Shown: piece after piece, positions 26,173 through 35,596 of the stretch
How positions within the stretch are numbered: position 1 is the first letter of the stretch
Layout of the letters: every line of letters begins with the position of its first letter
NCBI RefSeq assembly: GCF_001431625.1
Contig: NZ_LLXT01000158.1
Coordinates: 1 to 41,067, forward strand
DNA length: 41,067 nucleotides
Direction of reading: 5' to 3'
From: Stenotrophomonas geniculata ATCC 19374 = JCM 13324
GTDB lineage: Bacteria > Pseudomonadota > Gammaproteobacteria > Xanthomonadales > Xanthomonadaceae
Position numbers and translations under genes: made by a program
The notes under the pieces: model-generated
Told to the model about the DNA's origin: nothing
What the model saw: only the letters and a program-made list of their open reading frames with translations
Database searches by the model: none

Positions 26173-27060
26173 TTCAGCCGTGTCGCCCTTGTTGCGGCGC
26201 TTGGCGCGCGGATGCGCGGCGTCGTAGACCTTGGCCAGATGCTGGAAGTCGAGGTGGGTGTAGATCTGGGTGGTAGCGATGTCGGCATGGCCGAGCAGCT
26301 CCTGCACGCCACGCAGGTCACCGGATGATTCCAGGATATGGCTGGCGAAGCTGTGCCGCAGCATGTGCGGGTGCACGTGCTTGAACAGGCCCTGGCGCTG
26401 CGCCAGCTGGCGGATGCGGATCTGCACCGCGCGTTGGCTGATCGGCCCGTTGCGGCCGGGAAATACCGGCGAGGCCGGTCCACCGCCACTTTCCGCGCGC
26501 CACGCCTGCAGTGCTTCGCGCGCAGGCCTGCCGAACGGCACCCGCCGCTGGCGATTGCCCTTGCCCAGCACGCTGACCAGGCCGCTGTCGAAATCCAGAT
26601 CGCGCCAGGTCAGCGCGCAGACTTCGCTCAGGCGCAGGCCGGAGGAATAGAACAGTTCCAGCAGCGCGCGATCACGGCGGCCCAGCTCGCCTTCCGGTTC
26701 CAGCTCGACCAGCTGCACGGCTTCGTCGGCGTCAAGCACCTGCGGCAACCGGCGCGGCGCACGCGGCGCCTTCAGCGTCGCCGCCGGACTGACCTCGATG
26801 CGCCCGTGCTTGAGCAGCCAGGCATAGAAGCTGCGGCAGGCCGACAAGCGGCGCTGCAGGCTCTTGGCCGACAGGCCGCGGCGATGCTCGTCGGCGACGA
26901 ACTGGCGCACCGCGTCAGCATCAAGCGCCTCCACCGCTACACCACGTGGCTCGGCCCAGACCGACAGCGCATCCAGGTCGCGGCGGTAGGCATCAAGCGT
27001 ATGCGCCGACATCCGCCGTTCCACCTGCAGGTGCTGCAGGAAGGCCTGTACCGCGCTCAT
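26170..27060 (-). CDS. xerC: Tyrosine recombinase XerC
   Basis: Site-specific recombinase that, with XerD, resolves chromosome dimers at dif. It has 296 residues (E. coli 298). An N-terminal SAM-like core-binding domain is followed by the catalytic residues Arg143, Lys167, His232, Arg235 and His258 and the nucleophile Tyr267 in [10 protein letters not shown]. An AGGA ribosome binding site precedes the start. It lies 13 bp after the DUF484 gene. The order lptM-dapF-DUF484-xerC is the same as in E. coli, which supports XerC over XerD. Confidence 0.96.
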   Translation of the reverse strand: MSAVQAFLQHLQVERRMSAHTLDAYRRDLDALSVWAEPRGVAVEALDADAVRQFVADEHRRGLSAKSLQRRLSACRSFYAWLLKHGRIEVSPAATLKAPRAPRRLPQVLDADEAVQLVELEPEGELGRRDRALLELFYSSGLRLSEVCALTWRDLDFDSGLVSVLGKGNRQRRVPFGRPAREALQAWRAESGGGPASPVFPGRNGPISQRAVQIRIRQLAQRQGLFKHVHPHMLRHSFASHILESSGDLRGVQELLGHADIATTQIYTHLDFQHLAKVYDAAHPRAKRRNKGDTAE

Positions 27061-27073
27061 CGTCGTGTCCTGC

Positions 27074-27748
27074 TCAGCCCGGGAAGCGCTTCAGGCCGGT
27101 GACCAGCGCATCGCCCATCATGCGCAGGAACAGCGTGCCCATGCCCGGATAGAAGCGGTTCGGGTCGTGGCTTCCGACCGCAATCAGGCCCATGCCCGGT
27201 AGCGGCAGCAGTGCGGTGGTCTGCACTTCCTCGCTGCGCACGCCATACAGCACGGCATTCTTTTCCGGCTGCAGGCGGCCGCAGATCGGCTCGCCATCCT
27301 TCAGGCAGTCGCGGAACGGGCCCAGCTGCGGATCATCGGCGGCGATCACCTGCAGCCAGTCGGCCTGCTCCAGCCCGGCCACCGGCCTGTGCACCACCAG
27401 CCGTACCAGGTCGCCGGCGAAATCTTCCTGCAGCGAGGCAGCCATAGCACGCAGGGTATCGGCGGCGTTGTCCTGCTTCATCAGCGCCAGGGTCAGCTGA
27501 TGCGTGCGCACTGCCAGGCGTTCATTGATCTGGGCGGTTGCGCCCAGATCGGCCAACCGTCGTGCCAGCTCGCGGTTCTTCTCGCGCAGCACTTCCAGCT
27601 GGTAGCTGGCCAGCGACGCGGTCGGACCGTCATCACGCGGCACCACCAGGGTCAGGGCCAGGTCCGGGAACTGCTTGAGGAAGCCCGGATGACGCCGCAA
27701 CCAGGCAGCGACTTCATGGGCCCCGAGCTTGTCGACGGTTTCGGTCAT
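27074..27748 (-). CDS. DUF484 family protein (YigA-like)
   Basis: Cytoplasmic protein of 224 residues. An N-terminal helical part ([15 protein letters not shown]) and a coiled coil ([17 protein letters not shown]) are followed by a GAF-like domain. The function is unknown. It is conserved between dapF and xerC in many gammaproteobacteria. The start at 27748 overlaps the dapF stop by 4 bp (ATGA at 27745-27748); a longer frame runs back into dapF. Confidence 0.92.
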   Translation of the reverse strand: MTETVDKLGAHEVAAWLRRHPGFLKQFPDLALTLVVPRDDGPTASLASYQLEVLREKNRELARRLADLGATAQINERLAVRTHQLTLALMKQDNAADTLRAMAASLQEDFAGDLVRLVVHRPVAGLEQADWLQVIAADDPQLGPFRDCLKDGEPICGRLQPEKNAVLYGVRSEEVQTTALLPLPGMGLIAVGSHDPNRFYPGMGTLFLRMMGDALVTGLKRFPG

Positions 27749-28596
27749 GCGATCCACTCCCCTTCGAAGACGAATGCGGTCGGGCCGGCCATCACCACCG
27801 GCTGGCCATCGCCTGGCCACTGGATGCGCAGGTCACCACCGGGCAGGCTGATGCGCGCGTCACGCTGCAGGCGGCCACGCTGCATCAGGGTCACCGCAGC
27901 GGCACAGGCACCGCTGCCACAGGCCAGGGTTTCACCGACGCCGCGCTCATTCACACGCAGACGCGCATGCGCCGGGCCCATCACCTGTACGAAGCCCACG
28001 TTCACCGAGCGCGGGAAAGACGCATGCTGCTGCAGCAGCGAACCAACGCGCTCGACCGGTGCGGCATCGATCAGGCCCACTTCAATCACCGCATGCGGAT
28101 TGCCCATCGATACCGCAGCAAAGCGGACGCTCTCGCCCTGCAGCGGCAGCAGGTATTCCTCGCGCGCGTGGGCGAAGCCCATCAGCGGCACGTTGGCCGG
28201 CTCGAACGCAGGCACCCCCATGGTCACCGCGAACTGGCCCTCGCCCAGCATCTTCACTTCGTGGCTGGCCAACGGGCTGTCGATGACGAATGCACCGCCC
28301 TGCGCACTGCCCTCGCGCACCAGCCAGGCCGCGATGCAGCGCGCGCCGTTGCCGCACTGCTCGGAGTTGGAACCGTCGGCATTCCAGATGCGGTAGGACG
28401 CCACCGAGCCTTCCGCGCGCGGTGCTTCGATGGTCAGGATCTGATCGCAGCCGACGCCGGTGTGGCGGTCGGCCAGGCGCGCGGCCAGTTCAGGCGTGGG
28501 CGGCGCAGTGCCGTCACGCAGGTCGATCACTACGAAATCATTGCCCGCGCCATGCATCTTGCTGAAGCGCAGCGCCTTGGAACCGGCCTTACTCAT
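27745..28596 (-). CDS. dapF: Diaminopimelate epimerase DapF
   Basis: Converts LL-diaminopimelate to the meso form for lysine and peptidoglycan synthesis. It has 283 residues (E. coli 274). The catalytic cysteines are Cys81 in [10 protein letters not shown] and Cys226 in [11 protein letters not shown], and the N-terminal [11 protein letters not shown] is diagnostic. The start at 28596 overlaps the end of lptM by 8 bp, with GGCGGGA as ribosome binding site inside lptM. Coupling to the DUF484 gene is by ATGA. Confidence 0.97.
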   Translation of the reverse strand: MSKAGSKALRFSKMHGAGNDFVVIDLRDGTAPPTPELAARLADRHTGVGCDQILTIEAPRAEGSVASYRIWNADGSNSEQCGNGARCIAAWLVREGSAQGGAFVIDSPLASHEVKMLGEGQFAVTMGVPAFEPANVPLMGFAHAREEYLLPLQGESVRFAAVSMGNPHAVIEVGLIDAAPVERVGSLLQQHASFPRSVNVGFVQVMGPAHARLRVNERGVGETLACGSGACAAAVTLMQRGRLQRDARISLPGGDLRIQWPGDGQPVVMAGPTAFVFEGEWIA

Positions 28597-28861
28597 TCCC
28601 GCCGCCCACCTTCTTCGCAGGCGCAGGCGCCGGTTGGGTGGTCGGTGCAGCCGGGTCCACGGTCGTGGCCGGCGTGCCGCTGCCCTGGGTCTCGGTCGGG
28701 GTCGCTTCGGTCGCGGGCTCGGCAACCGGTTCGACGGTTTCTTCCACCGGCACCGGCTTCTGCGGCAGTACCAGCGGGCCCTTGTTGCCGCAGGCGGCGA
28801 GGAACAGCAGCGAAGCCGCTGCCAGCGGAATCAGGATGGCGTTTCGATGGGGGGTCTTCAT
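28589..28861 (-). CDS. lptM: LptM-family lipoprotein (YifL-like)
   Basis: Small lipoprotein of 90 residues. The lipobox LAAC (Cys24) is followed directly by GNKGPLVLP, the conserved KGPL motif of the family. In E. coli, LptM helps LptD maturation for LPS export. The rest is a low-complexity Pro/Thr/Ala tail, longer than in E. coli (67 residues). The location upstream of dapF is also conserved. Confidence 0.85.
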   Translation of the reverse strand: MKTPHRNAILIPLAAASLLFLAACGNKGPLVLPQKPVPVEETVEPVAEPATEATPTETQGSGTPATTVDPAAPTTQPAPAPAKKVGGGNE

Positions 28862-28910
28862 GCCCCGAGTATAGCCACTGGCGGCTGAGCGGTTGGTGCA
28901 GGGGATCGGG

Positions 28911-28934
28911 TTGCCGGCCAGCGGCCGGCACCAC
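28911..28934 (-). repeat. Degenerate SMAG element
   Basis: TTGCCGGCC/GGCCGGCA palindrome with CCAC in place of CTAC, upstream of lptM. Confidence 0.75.
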
Positions 28935-28943
28935 CGCAGGGGT

Positions 28944-29369
28944 TCAATCCGCGGGCGGCGGCAGCGGCCGGGTCCACAGCCAGATCGCCACCACGGTCAT
29001 GCTGCCGATCGAGAACCACTTCACCCAGGCGATCGGCACGCACCACAGCATGATGCCGGCGCATACCGCCATGGTGATCGTGGCCATCCACTTGCCGTAG
29101 CGGCTGACTGCACCATGCGCCTGCCAGTTGGCGATGGCCGGGCCAAAGCGTGGATGCTGCAGCAGCCAGCTGTGCAGGCGCTCGGAGCCGCGCGAGGCGG
29201 CCCACGCCGAGATCAGGATGAATACGGTGGTCGGCAGGCCCGGCACGAAGATCCCGACGATGCCGGTACCGAGGCTGACGTACGCCAGCAGCCACCACGC
29301 CCAGCGGAAACGCACCACGCGCGGTGGCGCGGTGGCGTTGCGAGGGGCGGAAGGATCTGGCGCGCTCAT
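28944..29369 (-). CDS. DUF454 inner-membrane protein (YbaN-like)
   Basis: 141-residue membrane protein with segments near 23-56 and 91-133. The motif GIVGIFVPGLPTTVFILISAW is characteristic of DUF454. The function is unknown. It stands between lptM and the oligopeptidase B-like gene on the same strand. Confidence 0.88.
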   Translation of the reverse strand: MSAPDPSAPRNATAPPRVVRFRWAWWLLAYVSLGTGIVGIFVPGLPTTVFILISAWAASRGSERLHSWLLQHPRFGPAIANWQAHGAVSRYGKWMATITMAVCAGIMLWCVPIAWVKWFSIGSMTVVAIWLWTRPLPPPAD

Positions 29370-29423
29370 GGCCGCAAGGATACCGGTTCAGGGTGCCAGG
29401 CAGTGCCCGGCACCCTGTCGCCA

Positions 29424-31535
29424 TCACGGCTGGGCGATGCCCAACTGCTGCAGCACGAACGCATACGACTCGGACAGCTCGCGGTAACGCTGGAAGCGCC
29501 CCGACTTGCCGCCGTGGCCGGCTTCCATGTTGGTGCGGAACAGGATCGGGTAGGGGCCAGTGTTGTCGTCACGCAGCTTGGCTACCCACTTCGCCGGTTC
29601 CCAGTACTGCACCTGCGAATCCCACAGGCCGGTGCCCACGAACAGCGCCGGATAGGCCTGCTGCTTCACGTTGTCATAGGGCGAGTAGGACAGCATGTAG
29701 TCGTAGTACGGCTTCTGTTCCGGGTTGCCCCACTCGTCGTACTCGTTGGTGGTCAGCGGAATGGTCGGGTCGAGCATGGTGGTGACCACATCGACGAACG
29801 GCACCTGCGCCACCATCACCCGGTAATCCTGCGGGGCCTGGTTGGCCACCGCGCCCATCAGCAGGCCACCGGCACTGCCGCCGGATGCGGCGACGCGATC
29901 CTTCGCCGCCCAGCCCTGTGCCACCAGCCCTCGGGTGACGTCGATGAAGTCGTTGAAGGTGTTCTGCTTGTGCAGCAGCTTGCCGTTCTCGTACCAGTCG
30001 CGGCCCATTTCCTGGCCACCGCGGATGTGGGCGATGGCATACACCACGCCGCGGTCGAGCAGGCTCACCGCGGTCTGGTTGAAGTACGGGTCCATCGACA
30101 TGCCGTAGCTGCCATAGGCGTACTGGAACAGCGCGCCCTTGCCATCCTTCTGGTAGCCCTTGCGGTAGACCAGCGACACCGGCACCTTCACGCCATCGCG
30201 CGCGGTGATCCAGACGCGATCGGTTTCGTACTTCGAGGCGTCATAGCCGATCACCGGCTGCACCTTCAGCTGGCGGCGCTCGCCGGTGGCGGTGTTCAGT
30301 TCGAACACCGTGGTCGGGGTGGTCATCGAGGTGTAGACGTAGCGCAGCCACGGCGTATCGGCCTCGGTGTTGTCGCCCAGGCCCATCGAGTACGCCGGCT
30401 CGTCGGCCTTCACGTAGTCGCTGCGACCGTCCTTGAACAGCAGGCGGATGCGTTCCAGGCCTTCGGAACGTTCGGCGATGGCGGTGTAGCCGTCGAACAG
30501 TTCGAAGCCTTCGATGAACACCGCATCGTCATGCGCGATCCAGTCCTTCCACTGCACGCGCGAGGTCGCATCGGTCGGTGCGGTGACCAGCTTGAAGTTC
30601 TTCGCACCATCGTTGGTACGGATCACCCAGCGGCCGTCGTAGTGATCGGCGTCGTACTCGACATCGCGCTGGCGCGGGGCCAGTACGGTGAAGGTGGTCG
30701 GGTCGCTGGCGGGTGCATAGCGCTCTTCCGAGGACACGGTGCTGTGCACGCCGATGGTGATGAAGCGATCGTCGCGGGTGCGGCCGATGCCCATGTAGAA
30801 GCTGTCGTCCTTCTCTTCGTAGACGACGGTGTCGGCGCTGGCCGGGGTACCCAGCACGTGCTTCTTCACGCGCACGGTCAGCAGTGTTTCCGGATCGTTC
30901 TCGACATACAGCACGGTGCGGTTGTCGTCGGCCCAGACCAAGTCGCCGGAGCTGCCGGTGATCACATCGGGCAACACCTTGCCGGTGGCCAGGTCCTTGA
31001 AGCGGATCGTGTACTGGCGGCGGCCCACATCATCATCGGCCCAGGCCAGCAGCTGGTTGTCCTGGCTGACCTCCATCGAGCCGACGCTGAAGTAGCCCTT
31101 GCCAGCGGCCATCGTGTTGACGTCCAGCAGGATCTCTTCGGCCGCGTCCATGCTGCCCTTGCGGCGCGCGTGGATGGGGTAGTCCTGGCCGGTCTCGAAA
31201 CGGCTGTAGTACCAGTAGCCGCGCTCGCGCGCCGGCACGCTGGAATCGTCCTGCTTGATGCGGCCGACGATCTCCTTGTACAGGGTGTCTTCCAGCGGCT
31301 TCAGCGGTGCCAGCAGCTGGTCAGCGTAGGCATTCTCGGCCTGCAGGTAGGCCAGCATGTCCTTGTTCTCGCGCTTGTCGTCGCGCAGCCAGTAATAGTC
31401 ATCGTTGCGGGTCGCGCCGAACGGCGCCTTGACCACATGCGGGTGCTTGGCGGCATCCGGCGGAACGGGCGGCGTGGCGGCGGTAGCGGTCGTGGTCATC
31501 AGGCTCGCAAGCAACAGGCAGAGAGTGGATTTCAT
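29424..31535 (-). CDS. Secreted oligopeptidase B-like S9 serine protease
   Basis: Prolyl-oligopeptidase-family protease that cleaves short peptides, in this subfamily usually after Arg or Lys. It has 703 residues from ATG 31535, which yields a signal peptide (MKSTLCLLLASLM, then TATAA) and so a periplasmic location; E. coli OpB is cytoplasmic. A beta-propeller is followed by an alpha/beta-hydrolase domain. The triad is Ser554 (GGSAGG), Asp639 and His674 (AGHGG). The spacings of 85 and 35 residues equal those I recall for E. coli OpB. The start codon choice is supported by the signal peptide; an ATG at 31556 would add 7 residues. Confidence 0.92.
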   Translation of the reverse strand: MKSTLCLLLASLMTTTATAATPPVPPDAAKHPHVVKAPFGATRNDDYYWLRDDKRENKDMLAYLQAENAYADQLLAPLKPLEDTLYKEIVGRIKQDDSSVPARERGYWYYSRFETGQDYPIHARRKGSMDAAEEILLDVNTMAAGKGYFSVGSMEVSQDNQLLAWADDDVGRRQYTIRFKDLATGKVLPDVITGSSGDLVWADDNRTVLYVENDPETLLTVRVKKHVLGTPASADTVVYEEKDDSFYMGIGRTRDDRFITIGVHSTVSSEERYAPASDPTTFTVLAPRQRDVEYDADHYDGRWVIRTNDGAKNFKLVTAPTDATSRVQWKDWIAHDDAVFIEGFELFDGYTAIAERSEGLERIRLLFKDGRSDYVKADEPAYSMGLGDNTEADTPWLRYVYTSMTTPTTVFELNTATGERRQLKVQPVIGYDASKYETDRVWITARDGVKVPVSLVYRKGYQKDGKGALFQYAYGSYGMSMDPYFNQTAVSLLDRGVVYAIAHIRGGQEMGRDWYENGKLLHKQNTFNDFIDVTRGLVAQGWAAKDRVAASGGSAGGLLMGAVANQAPQDYRVMVAQVPFVDVVTTMLDPTIPLTTNEYDEWGNPEQKPYYDYMLSYSPYDNVKQQAYPALFVGTGLWDSQVQYWEPAKWVAKLRDDNTGPYPILFRTNMEAGHGGKSGRFQRYRELSESYAFVLQQLGIAQP

Positions 31536-31575
31536 GAGATAAGGCTCCAGGCGCATCAATGCAATGGTCTTCGGC

Positions 31576-31613
31576 GGGGTCAGATCCCTTTTCCCGAAAA
31601 GGGATCTGACCCC
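31576..31613. repeat. Perfect 38-bp palindrome (17-bp arms)
   Basis: GGGGTCAGATCCCTTTT (31576-31592) pairs exactly with 31597-31613 around the loop CCCG. It lies in the 143-bp gap between the divergent protease and aminotransferase genes. Related sequences occur at 38116-38135 and 40830-40870. It lacks the GTAG foot of SMAGs. Confidence 0.85.
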
Positions 31614-31678
31614 AATCCCTGCAATGCGGCAACCCTGCGGATCGTCATGGGTCATGCCGACCGGCGTACCATGGGCAG

Positions 31679-32866
31679 ATGAGTACCCTGCCCCACACGC
31701 CGGGCTACAGCCGGCGCAGCCATGAAATCGCTCCGTTCCACGTGATGTCGCTGCTGGCCCGCGCACAGGCGCTGGAACAGGCCGGCCACGATGTGATCCA
31801 CCTGGAAATCGGCGAACCGGACTTCACCACGGCCGAACCGGTCGTGCGTGCCGGCCAGGCCGCATTGGCCGCCGGCCATACCCGCTACACCGCCGCACGT
31901 GGCCTGCCGGCCCTGCGCCAGGCCATCAGTGGTTTCTATCGCAGCCACTACGGGCTGGACATCGATCCCGAACGCATCCTGGTCACCCCCGGCGGCTCCG
32001 GTGCGCTGCTGCTGGCCAGCAGCCTGCTGGTCGATCCTGGTCGCCACTGGCTGCTGGCCGACCCCGGTTATCCGTGCAACCGCCACTTCCTGCGCCTGGT
32101 GGAAGGCGGTGCGCAGCTGGTGCCGGTCGGGCCGGAAACCGCCTACCAGCTGACTCCATCGCTGGTGGAACAACACTGGAACGCCGACAGCGTCGGCGCG
32201 CTGGTCGCCTCGCCGGCCAACCCGACCGGCACCGTGCTTTCCGCCGACGAACTGTCAGCCCTGTCGCAGACCCTGCACGCGCGGGGCGGCCACCTGGTGG
32301 TGGACGAGATCTATCACGGCCTGACCTACGGCCTGGATGCGCCCAGCGTGCTGCAGGTGGATGACAGCGCGTTCGTGCTGAACAGTTTTTCCAAGTACTT
32401 CGGCATGACCGGCTGGCGGCTGGGCTGGCTGGTGGCACCGCCGGCGGCCGTGCCCGATCTGGAGAAGCTGGCACAGAACCTGTACATCAGCGCGTCGAGC
32501 ATCGCTCAGCATGCCGCCCTCGCCTGTTTCAGCGAGGAATCGATGGCGATCTTCGAGCAACGCCGCGAGGCGTTCCGCCAGCGCCGCGATTTCCTGCTGC
32601 CTGCACTGCGCGAACTGGGCTTCCGCATCGAAGTCGAGCCGCAGGGTGCGTTCTACCTGTACGCCGATGTGAGCGCATTCACCGACGACGCGCAGGCGTT
32701 CTGCGCGCACTTCCTGGAAACCGAGCACGTGGCATTCACCCCCGGGCTGGATTTCGGCTTCCATCGCGCCAACCAGCATGTGCGGTTGGCCTATACGCAG
32801 GAAGTGCCGCGGTTGCAGGAGGCGGTGGCGCGGATCGCGCGTGGGTTGAAGAGCTGGGGCACCTGA
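31679..32866 (+). CDS. PLP-dependent class I/II aminotransferase
   Basis: Fold-type I transaminase of 395 residues, cytoplasmic. NPTG (Asn181), Asp209 and Tyr212 (VVDEIYHGL), the PLP lysine Lys239 in NSFSKYFGMTGWRLGW, and a C-terminal Arg in HVRLAYTQ are all present. The substrate is not determined; it resembles aspartate/aromatic-type enzymes. The ribosome binding site is weak. It is divergent from the oligopeptidase B-like gene and convergent with the prolyl oligopeptidase gene, with a shared bidirectional terminator. Confidence 0.9.
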   Translation: MSTLPHTPGYSRRSHEIAPFHVMSLLARAQALEQAGHDVIHLEIGEPDFTTAEPVVRAGQAALAAGHTRYTAARGLPALRQAISGFYRSHYGLDIDPERILVTPGGSGALLLASSLLVDPGRHWLLADPGYPCNRHFLRLVEGGAQLVPVGPETAYQLTPSLVEQHWNADSVGALVASPANPTGTVLSADELSALSQTLHARGGHLVVDEIYHGLTYGLDAPSVLQVDDSAFVLNSFSKYFGMTGWRLGWLVAPPAAVPDLEKLAQNLYISASSIAQHAALACFSEESMAIFEQRREAFRQRRDFLLPALRELGFRIEVEPQGAFYLYADVSAFTDDAQAFCAHFLETEHVAFTPGLDFGFHRANQHVRLAYTQEVPRLQEAVARIARGLKSWGT

Positions 32867-32884
32867 TCGCCCTGCGCGAACAGC

Positions 32885-32907
32885 ATCCACGCATGGCGTG
32901 GATCTAC
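32885..32907 (-). repeat. SMAG element
   Basis: ATCCACGC/GCGTGGAT palindrome ending in CTAC, a further SMAG stem variant. Confidence 0.75.
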
Positions 32908-32941
32908 TGGCTCCACGCCACGTGGATACGCGGACCCAACG

Positions 32942-32969
32942 AAAAACGCCGCCCGAAGGCGGCGTTTTT
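32942..32969. terminator. Bidirectional rho-independent terminator
   Basis: AAAAACGCCGCC (32942-32953) pairs perfectly with GGCGGCGTTTTT (32958-32969), loop CGAA. It has a T-run on both strands and serves both convergent genes. Confidence 0.92.
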
Positions 32970-32976
32970 CATTCCG

Positions 32977-35073
32977 TCACTTACCGCCGAGGCGTTCCCA
33001 CAGGAAGCTGTAGGCCAGCGCCGACATGTGTGCGGCCTGCGCGTTGTTGGCTGCACCGCCGTGGCCACCTTCGATGTTCTCGTAGTAGGTCACGTCCTTG
33101 CCGGCGTCGATCATCTTCGCCGCCATCTTGCGGGCGTGGCCCGGATGCACGCGATCATCGCGGGTGGAGGTGGTGAACAGCACCGGCGGGTAGTTCTTCT
33201 TCGCGTTGAACAGGTGGTACGGCGAGAAGGTCTTGATGAACTCCCAGTCGCTGGTATCCGGGTTGCCGTACTCGGCCATCCACGAGGCACCGGCCAGCAG
33301 ATGGCTGTAGCGCTTCATGTCCAGCAGCGGCACCTGCACCACCACCGCACCGAACAGTTCCGGGTACTGGGTCAGCATGTTGCCGGTCAGCAGGCCACCG
33401 TTGCTGCCGCCCTGCACGCCCAGGTGCTTGGCGCTGGTGATCTTGCGCTTGACCAGATCGCGCGCCACCGCGGCCATGTCTTCATAGGCCTTGTGACGGT
33501 TCTGCTTCAGCGCTGCCTGGTGCCAGCGCGGGCCGTACTCGCCACCACCACGGATGTTGGCGACCACGTACACGCCGCCCTTCTCCAGCCAGGCGCGGCC
33601 CATGCCACCGGAGTAGTTCGGGGTCAGTGAGATCTCGAAACCACCGTAGCCGTACAGCAGGGTCGGGTTGGAGCCATCCAGCTTCATCGCCTTGTCGTGC
33701 ACCACGAAGTACGGCACGCGGGTGCCGTCCTTGCTGGTGGCGAAGTGCTGCTCGATCACCTTGCCCTTGGCATCAAAGAAGGCCGGCATGGTCTTCAGCG
33801 TTTCCGGCGCCTGGCCGATCTCGGCCAGTGCCAGCGTGGTCGGGGTCAGGTAGTCGGTAGCGGTCAGCCACACCGCGTCGCTGTCGTTGCTGTCCACCGC
33901 GGCCACGCCCAGCGTGCCAAAGGCCGGCGCGCCGACGAAGCGGCTGGTCTGCCAACCATCGGCGCCCGGGGTCAGCACCGACAGGCGGTTCTTGACGTCA
34001 TCCAGCACGTTCAGCACCAGATGGCTCTTGGTCCAGGTGGCGCTGGCCAGCGAGGTGGTCGCGGTCGGGGTGAACAGCACCTCGAAGTCGCGCTTGCCCG
34101 CCAGGAAGTCATCCAGCTTGGTGGCCAGCAGCGAACCGGAGGCATAGGTCTTGCCGCCCACGGTCCACGGGTCGCGCAACTCCAGGGTCAGCCACTGCTT
34201 GTGCAGGCCCTTCTCGGCCGAGTTCGGCGCATCAATCTTGGTCAGCGTGCCGTCGTCGCCGCGCAGGTAGATCTCGTTGTTGTAGAAGGCCAGGGTGCGG
34301 CTGACCAGGTTGCGCTCGAAGCCCGGGGTGTCATCGTGCATCGCCGCGATGTACATGTCTTCCGGCTTGCCTTCGTACACGGCCGTGGCCGAGGCCATCG
34401 GCGTGCCGCGCTTCCACAGCTTGGCCACGCGCGGGTAGCCGGAGGTGGTCATCGAACCGGCACCGAAGTCGGTGTAGACGAACACCGTATCGCGATCGAT
34501 CCAGCTGAGGCCGCCCTTCGACTCCGGACGGAAGAAGCCGTCCTTGATCCAGCTCTTGTTGGACAGGTCGAATTCGCGGGTGACATCGGCGTCGGCGCCA
34601 CCGCGCGACAGCGCGATGAGGCAGCGGCTGTAGTCCGGACGCAGGCAGTCAGCACCGTGCCAGACCCAGTTCTCGCCTTCGGCCTTGTTCAACGCATCCA
34701 GGTCAAGCACGGTTTCCCACTGCGGCGAGGCCTTGCGGTACTCGGCCAGGGTGGTGCGGCGCCACAGGCCACGCTCGTGCTGCTGGTCCTTCCAGAAGTT
34801 GTAGTAGTAGTCGCCGATCTTCTGCACGCCGGGAATCTTGGCATCGGAGTCGAGCACCTCGCGGATGCTGGTCTCCATCTGCTTGAAGGCCGGGGTCTGC
34901 GCCAGGCGCGCCTCGGACTTGGCGTTCTGTTCCTTGACCCAGGTCAGCGGCTTGTCGCCGGTGACGTCTTCGAGCCAAGCGTAACGGTCGGTGTCTTCAG
35001 CGGCCACGGCGGTCCCCACCGAGGCAGCGGTCATCATGCCGGCCAGCAGGCAGGCGGAAGCGAGTCGTGACAT
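32977..35073 (-). CDS. Secreted prolyl oligopeptidase (S9A)
   Basis: Serine protease cleaving peptides after proline. It has 698 residues with a signal peptide (ASVGTAVAA then AED), so it is periplasmic or secreted. An N-terminal beta-propeller domain is followed by the catalytic alpha/beta-hydrolase domain with Ser557 (GGSNGG), Asp639/640 (DDRVHPGHARK) and His671 (EGGHGG). It is the second S9 protease in 6 kb. The stop codon is followed 7 bp later by a bidirectional terminator. Confidence 0.93.
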   Translation of the reverse strand: MSRLASACLLAGMMTAASVGTAVAAEDTDRYAWLEDVTGDKPLTWVKEQNAKSEARLAQTPAFKQMETSIREVLDSDAKIPGVQKIGDYYYNFWKDQQHERGLWRRTTLAEYRKASPQWETVLDLDALNKAEGENWVWHGADCLRPDYSRCLIALSRGGADADVTREFDLSNKSWIKDGFFRPESKGGLSWIDRDTVFVYTDFGAGSMTTSGYPRVAKLWKRGTPMASATAVYEGKPEDMYIAAMHDDTPGFERNLVSRTLAFYNNEIYLRGDDGTLTKIDAPNSAEKGLHKQWLTLELRDPWTVGGKTYASGSLLATKLDDFLAGKRDFEVLFTPTATTSLASATWTKSHLVLNVLDDVKNRLSVLTPGADGWQTSRFVGAPAFGTLGVAAVDSNDSDAVWLTATDYLTPTTLALAEIGQAPETLKTMPAFFDAKGKVIEQHFATSKDGTRVPYFVVHDKAMKLDGSNPTLLYGYGGFEISLTPNYSGGMGRAWLEKGGVYVVANIRGGGEYGPRWHQAALKQNRHKAYEDMAAVARDLVKRKITSAKHLGVQGGSNGGLLTGNMLTQYPELFGAVVVQVPLLDMKRYSHLLAGASWMAEYGNPDTSDWEFIKTFSPYHLFNAKKNYPPVLFTTSTRDDRVHPGHARKMAAKMIDAGKDVTYYENIEGGHGGAANNAQAAHMSALAYSFLWERLGGK

Positions 35074-35142
35074 TGCAGCTCCAGGCAGTCATAAGCCTTG
35101 GAACGCTAGCACGGAATGTCGCGGTCTCCCCCGTGTCGAAGG

Positions 35143-35469
35143 TCAGGCCGTGGCCGCGGGGCTGCGCCGGCCACGGGTCGTGCCGCCGGTCCGGCGACGG
35201 GCCTGTCCACCGGTACGCCGGGCCAGCCGCAGCCACGACAGTCCAGGCAGCGGGAAGCGCAGCAACGCCCACCAGGCCACCAGCGGCATGCCCACCAGCC
35301 ACATCGGCAGCCAGCCCAGCCAGGCGTTGCTGCCGCGCGCGGCTGGCCAGACCAGCACCAGTGCCAGGCCGGCCAGCGCCACCTGCTGCACGCTGCGCAG
35401 CAGGCGTGGATCGGCGCGTTCAATGATGACGCGTTCAGTTGCAGGGCGGCGAACGGAACGTGCGTACAT
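35143..35469 (-). CDS. Small membrane protein with Arg-rich tail
   Basis: 108-residue protein of unknown function. Two hydrophobic segments (about 29-44 and 50-71) are followed by a basic tail containing the near-repeat ARRTGGQARRRTGGTTRG. GGAGAAG precedes ATG 35469 as a ribosome binding site. It is divergent from the lipocalin gene (127-bp gap). An overlapping frame on the same strand is Cys/Trp-rich and implausible. Confidence 0.6.
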   Translation of the reverse strand: MYARSVRRPATERVIIERADPRLLRSVQQVALAGLALVLVWPAARGSNAWLGWLPMWLVGMPLVAWWALLRFPLPGLSWLRLARRTGGQARRRTGGTTRGRRSPAATA

Positions 35470-35596
35470 GGGGCTTCTCCGGTGGACAATGCAACACAGT
35501 TTGGGCAAGGCCCTTCTCACAGGTTGCGACACCATTGACGGATCGCGTGCACACAGTCGACCATGCGCGTGCAAGCCCACTGGAGCCCGCTCCCGC

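Noticed and set aside
35106..35489. Cys/Trp-rich 127-codon frame on the minus strand
   Set aside because: Unlikely composition; the overlapping frame 35143-35469 has a ribosome binding site and plausible membrane segments.
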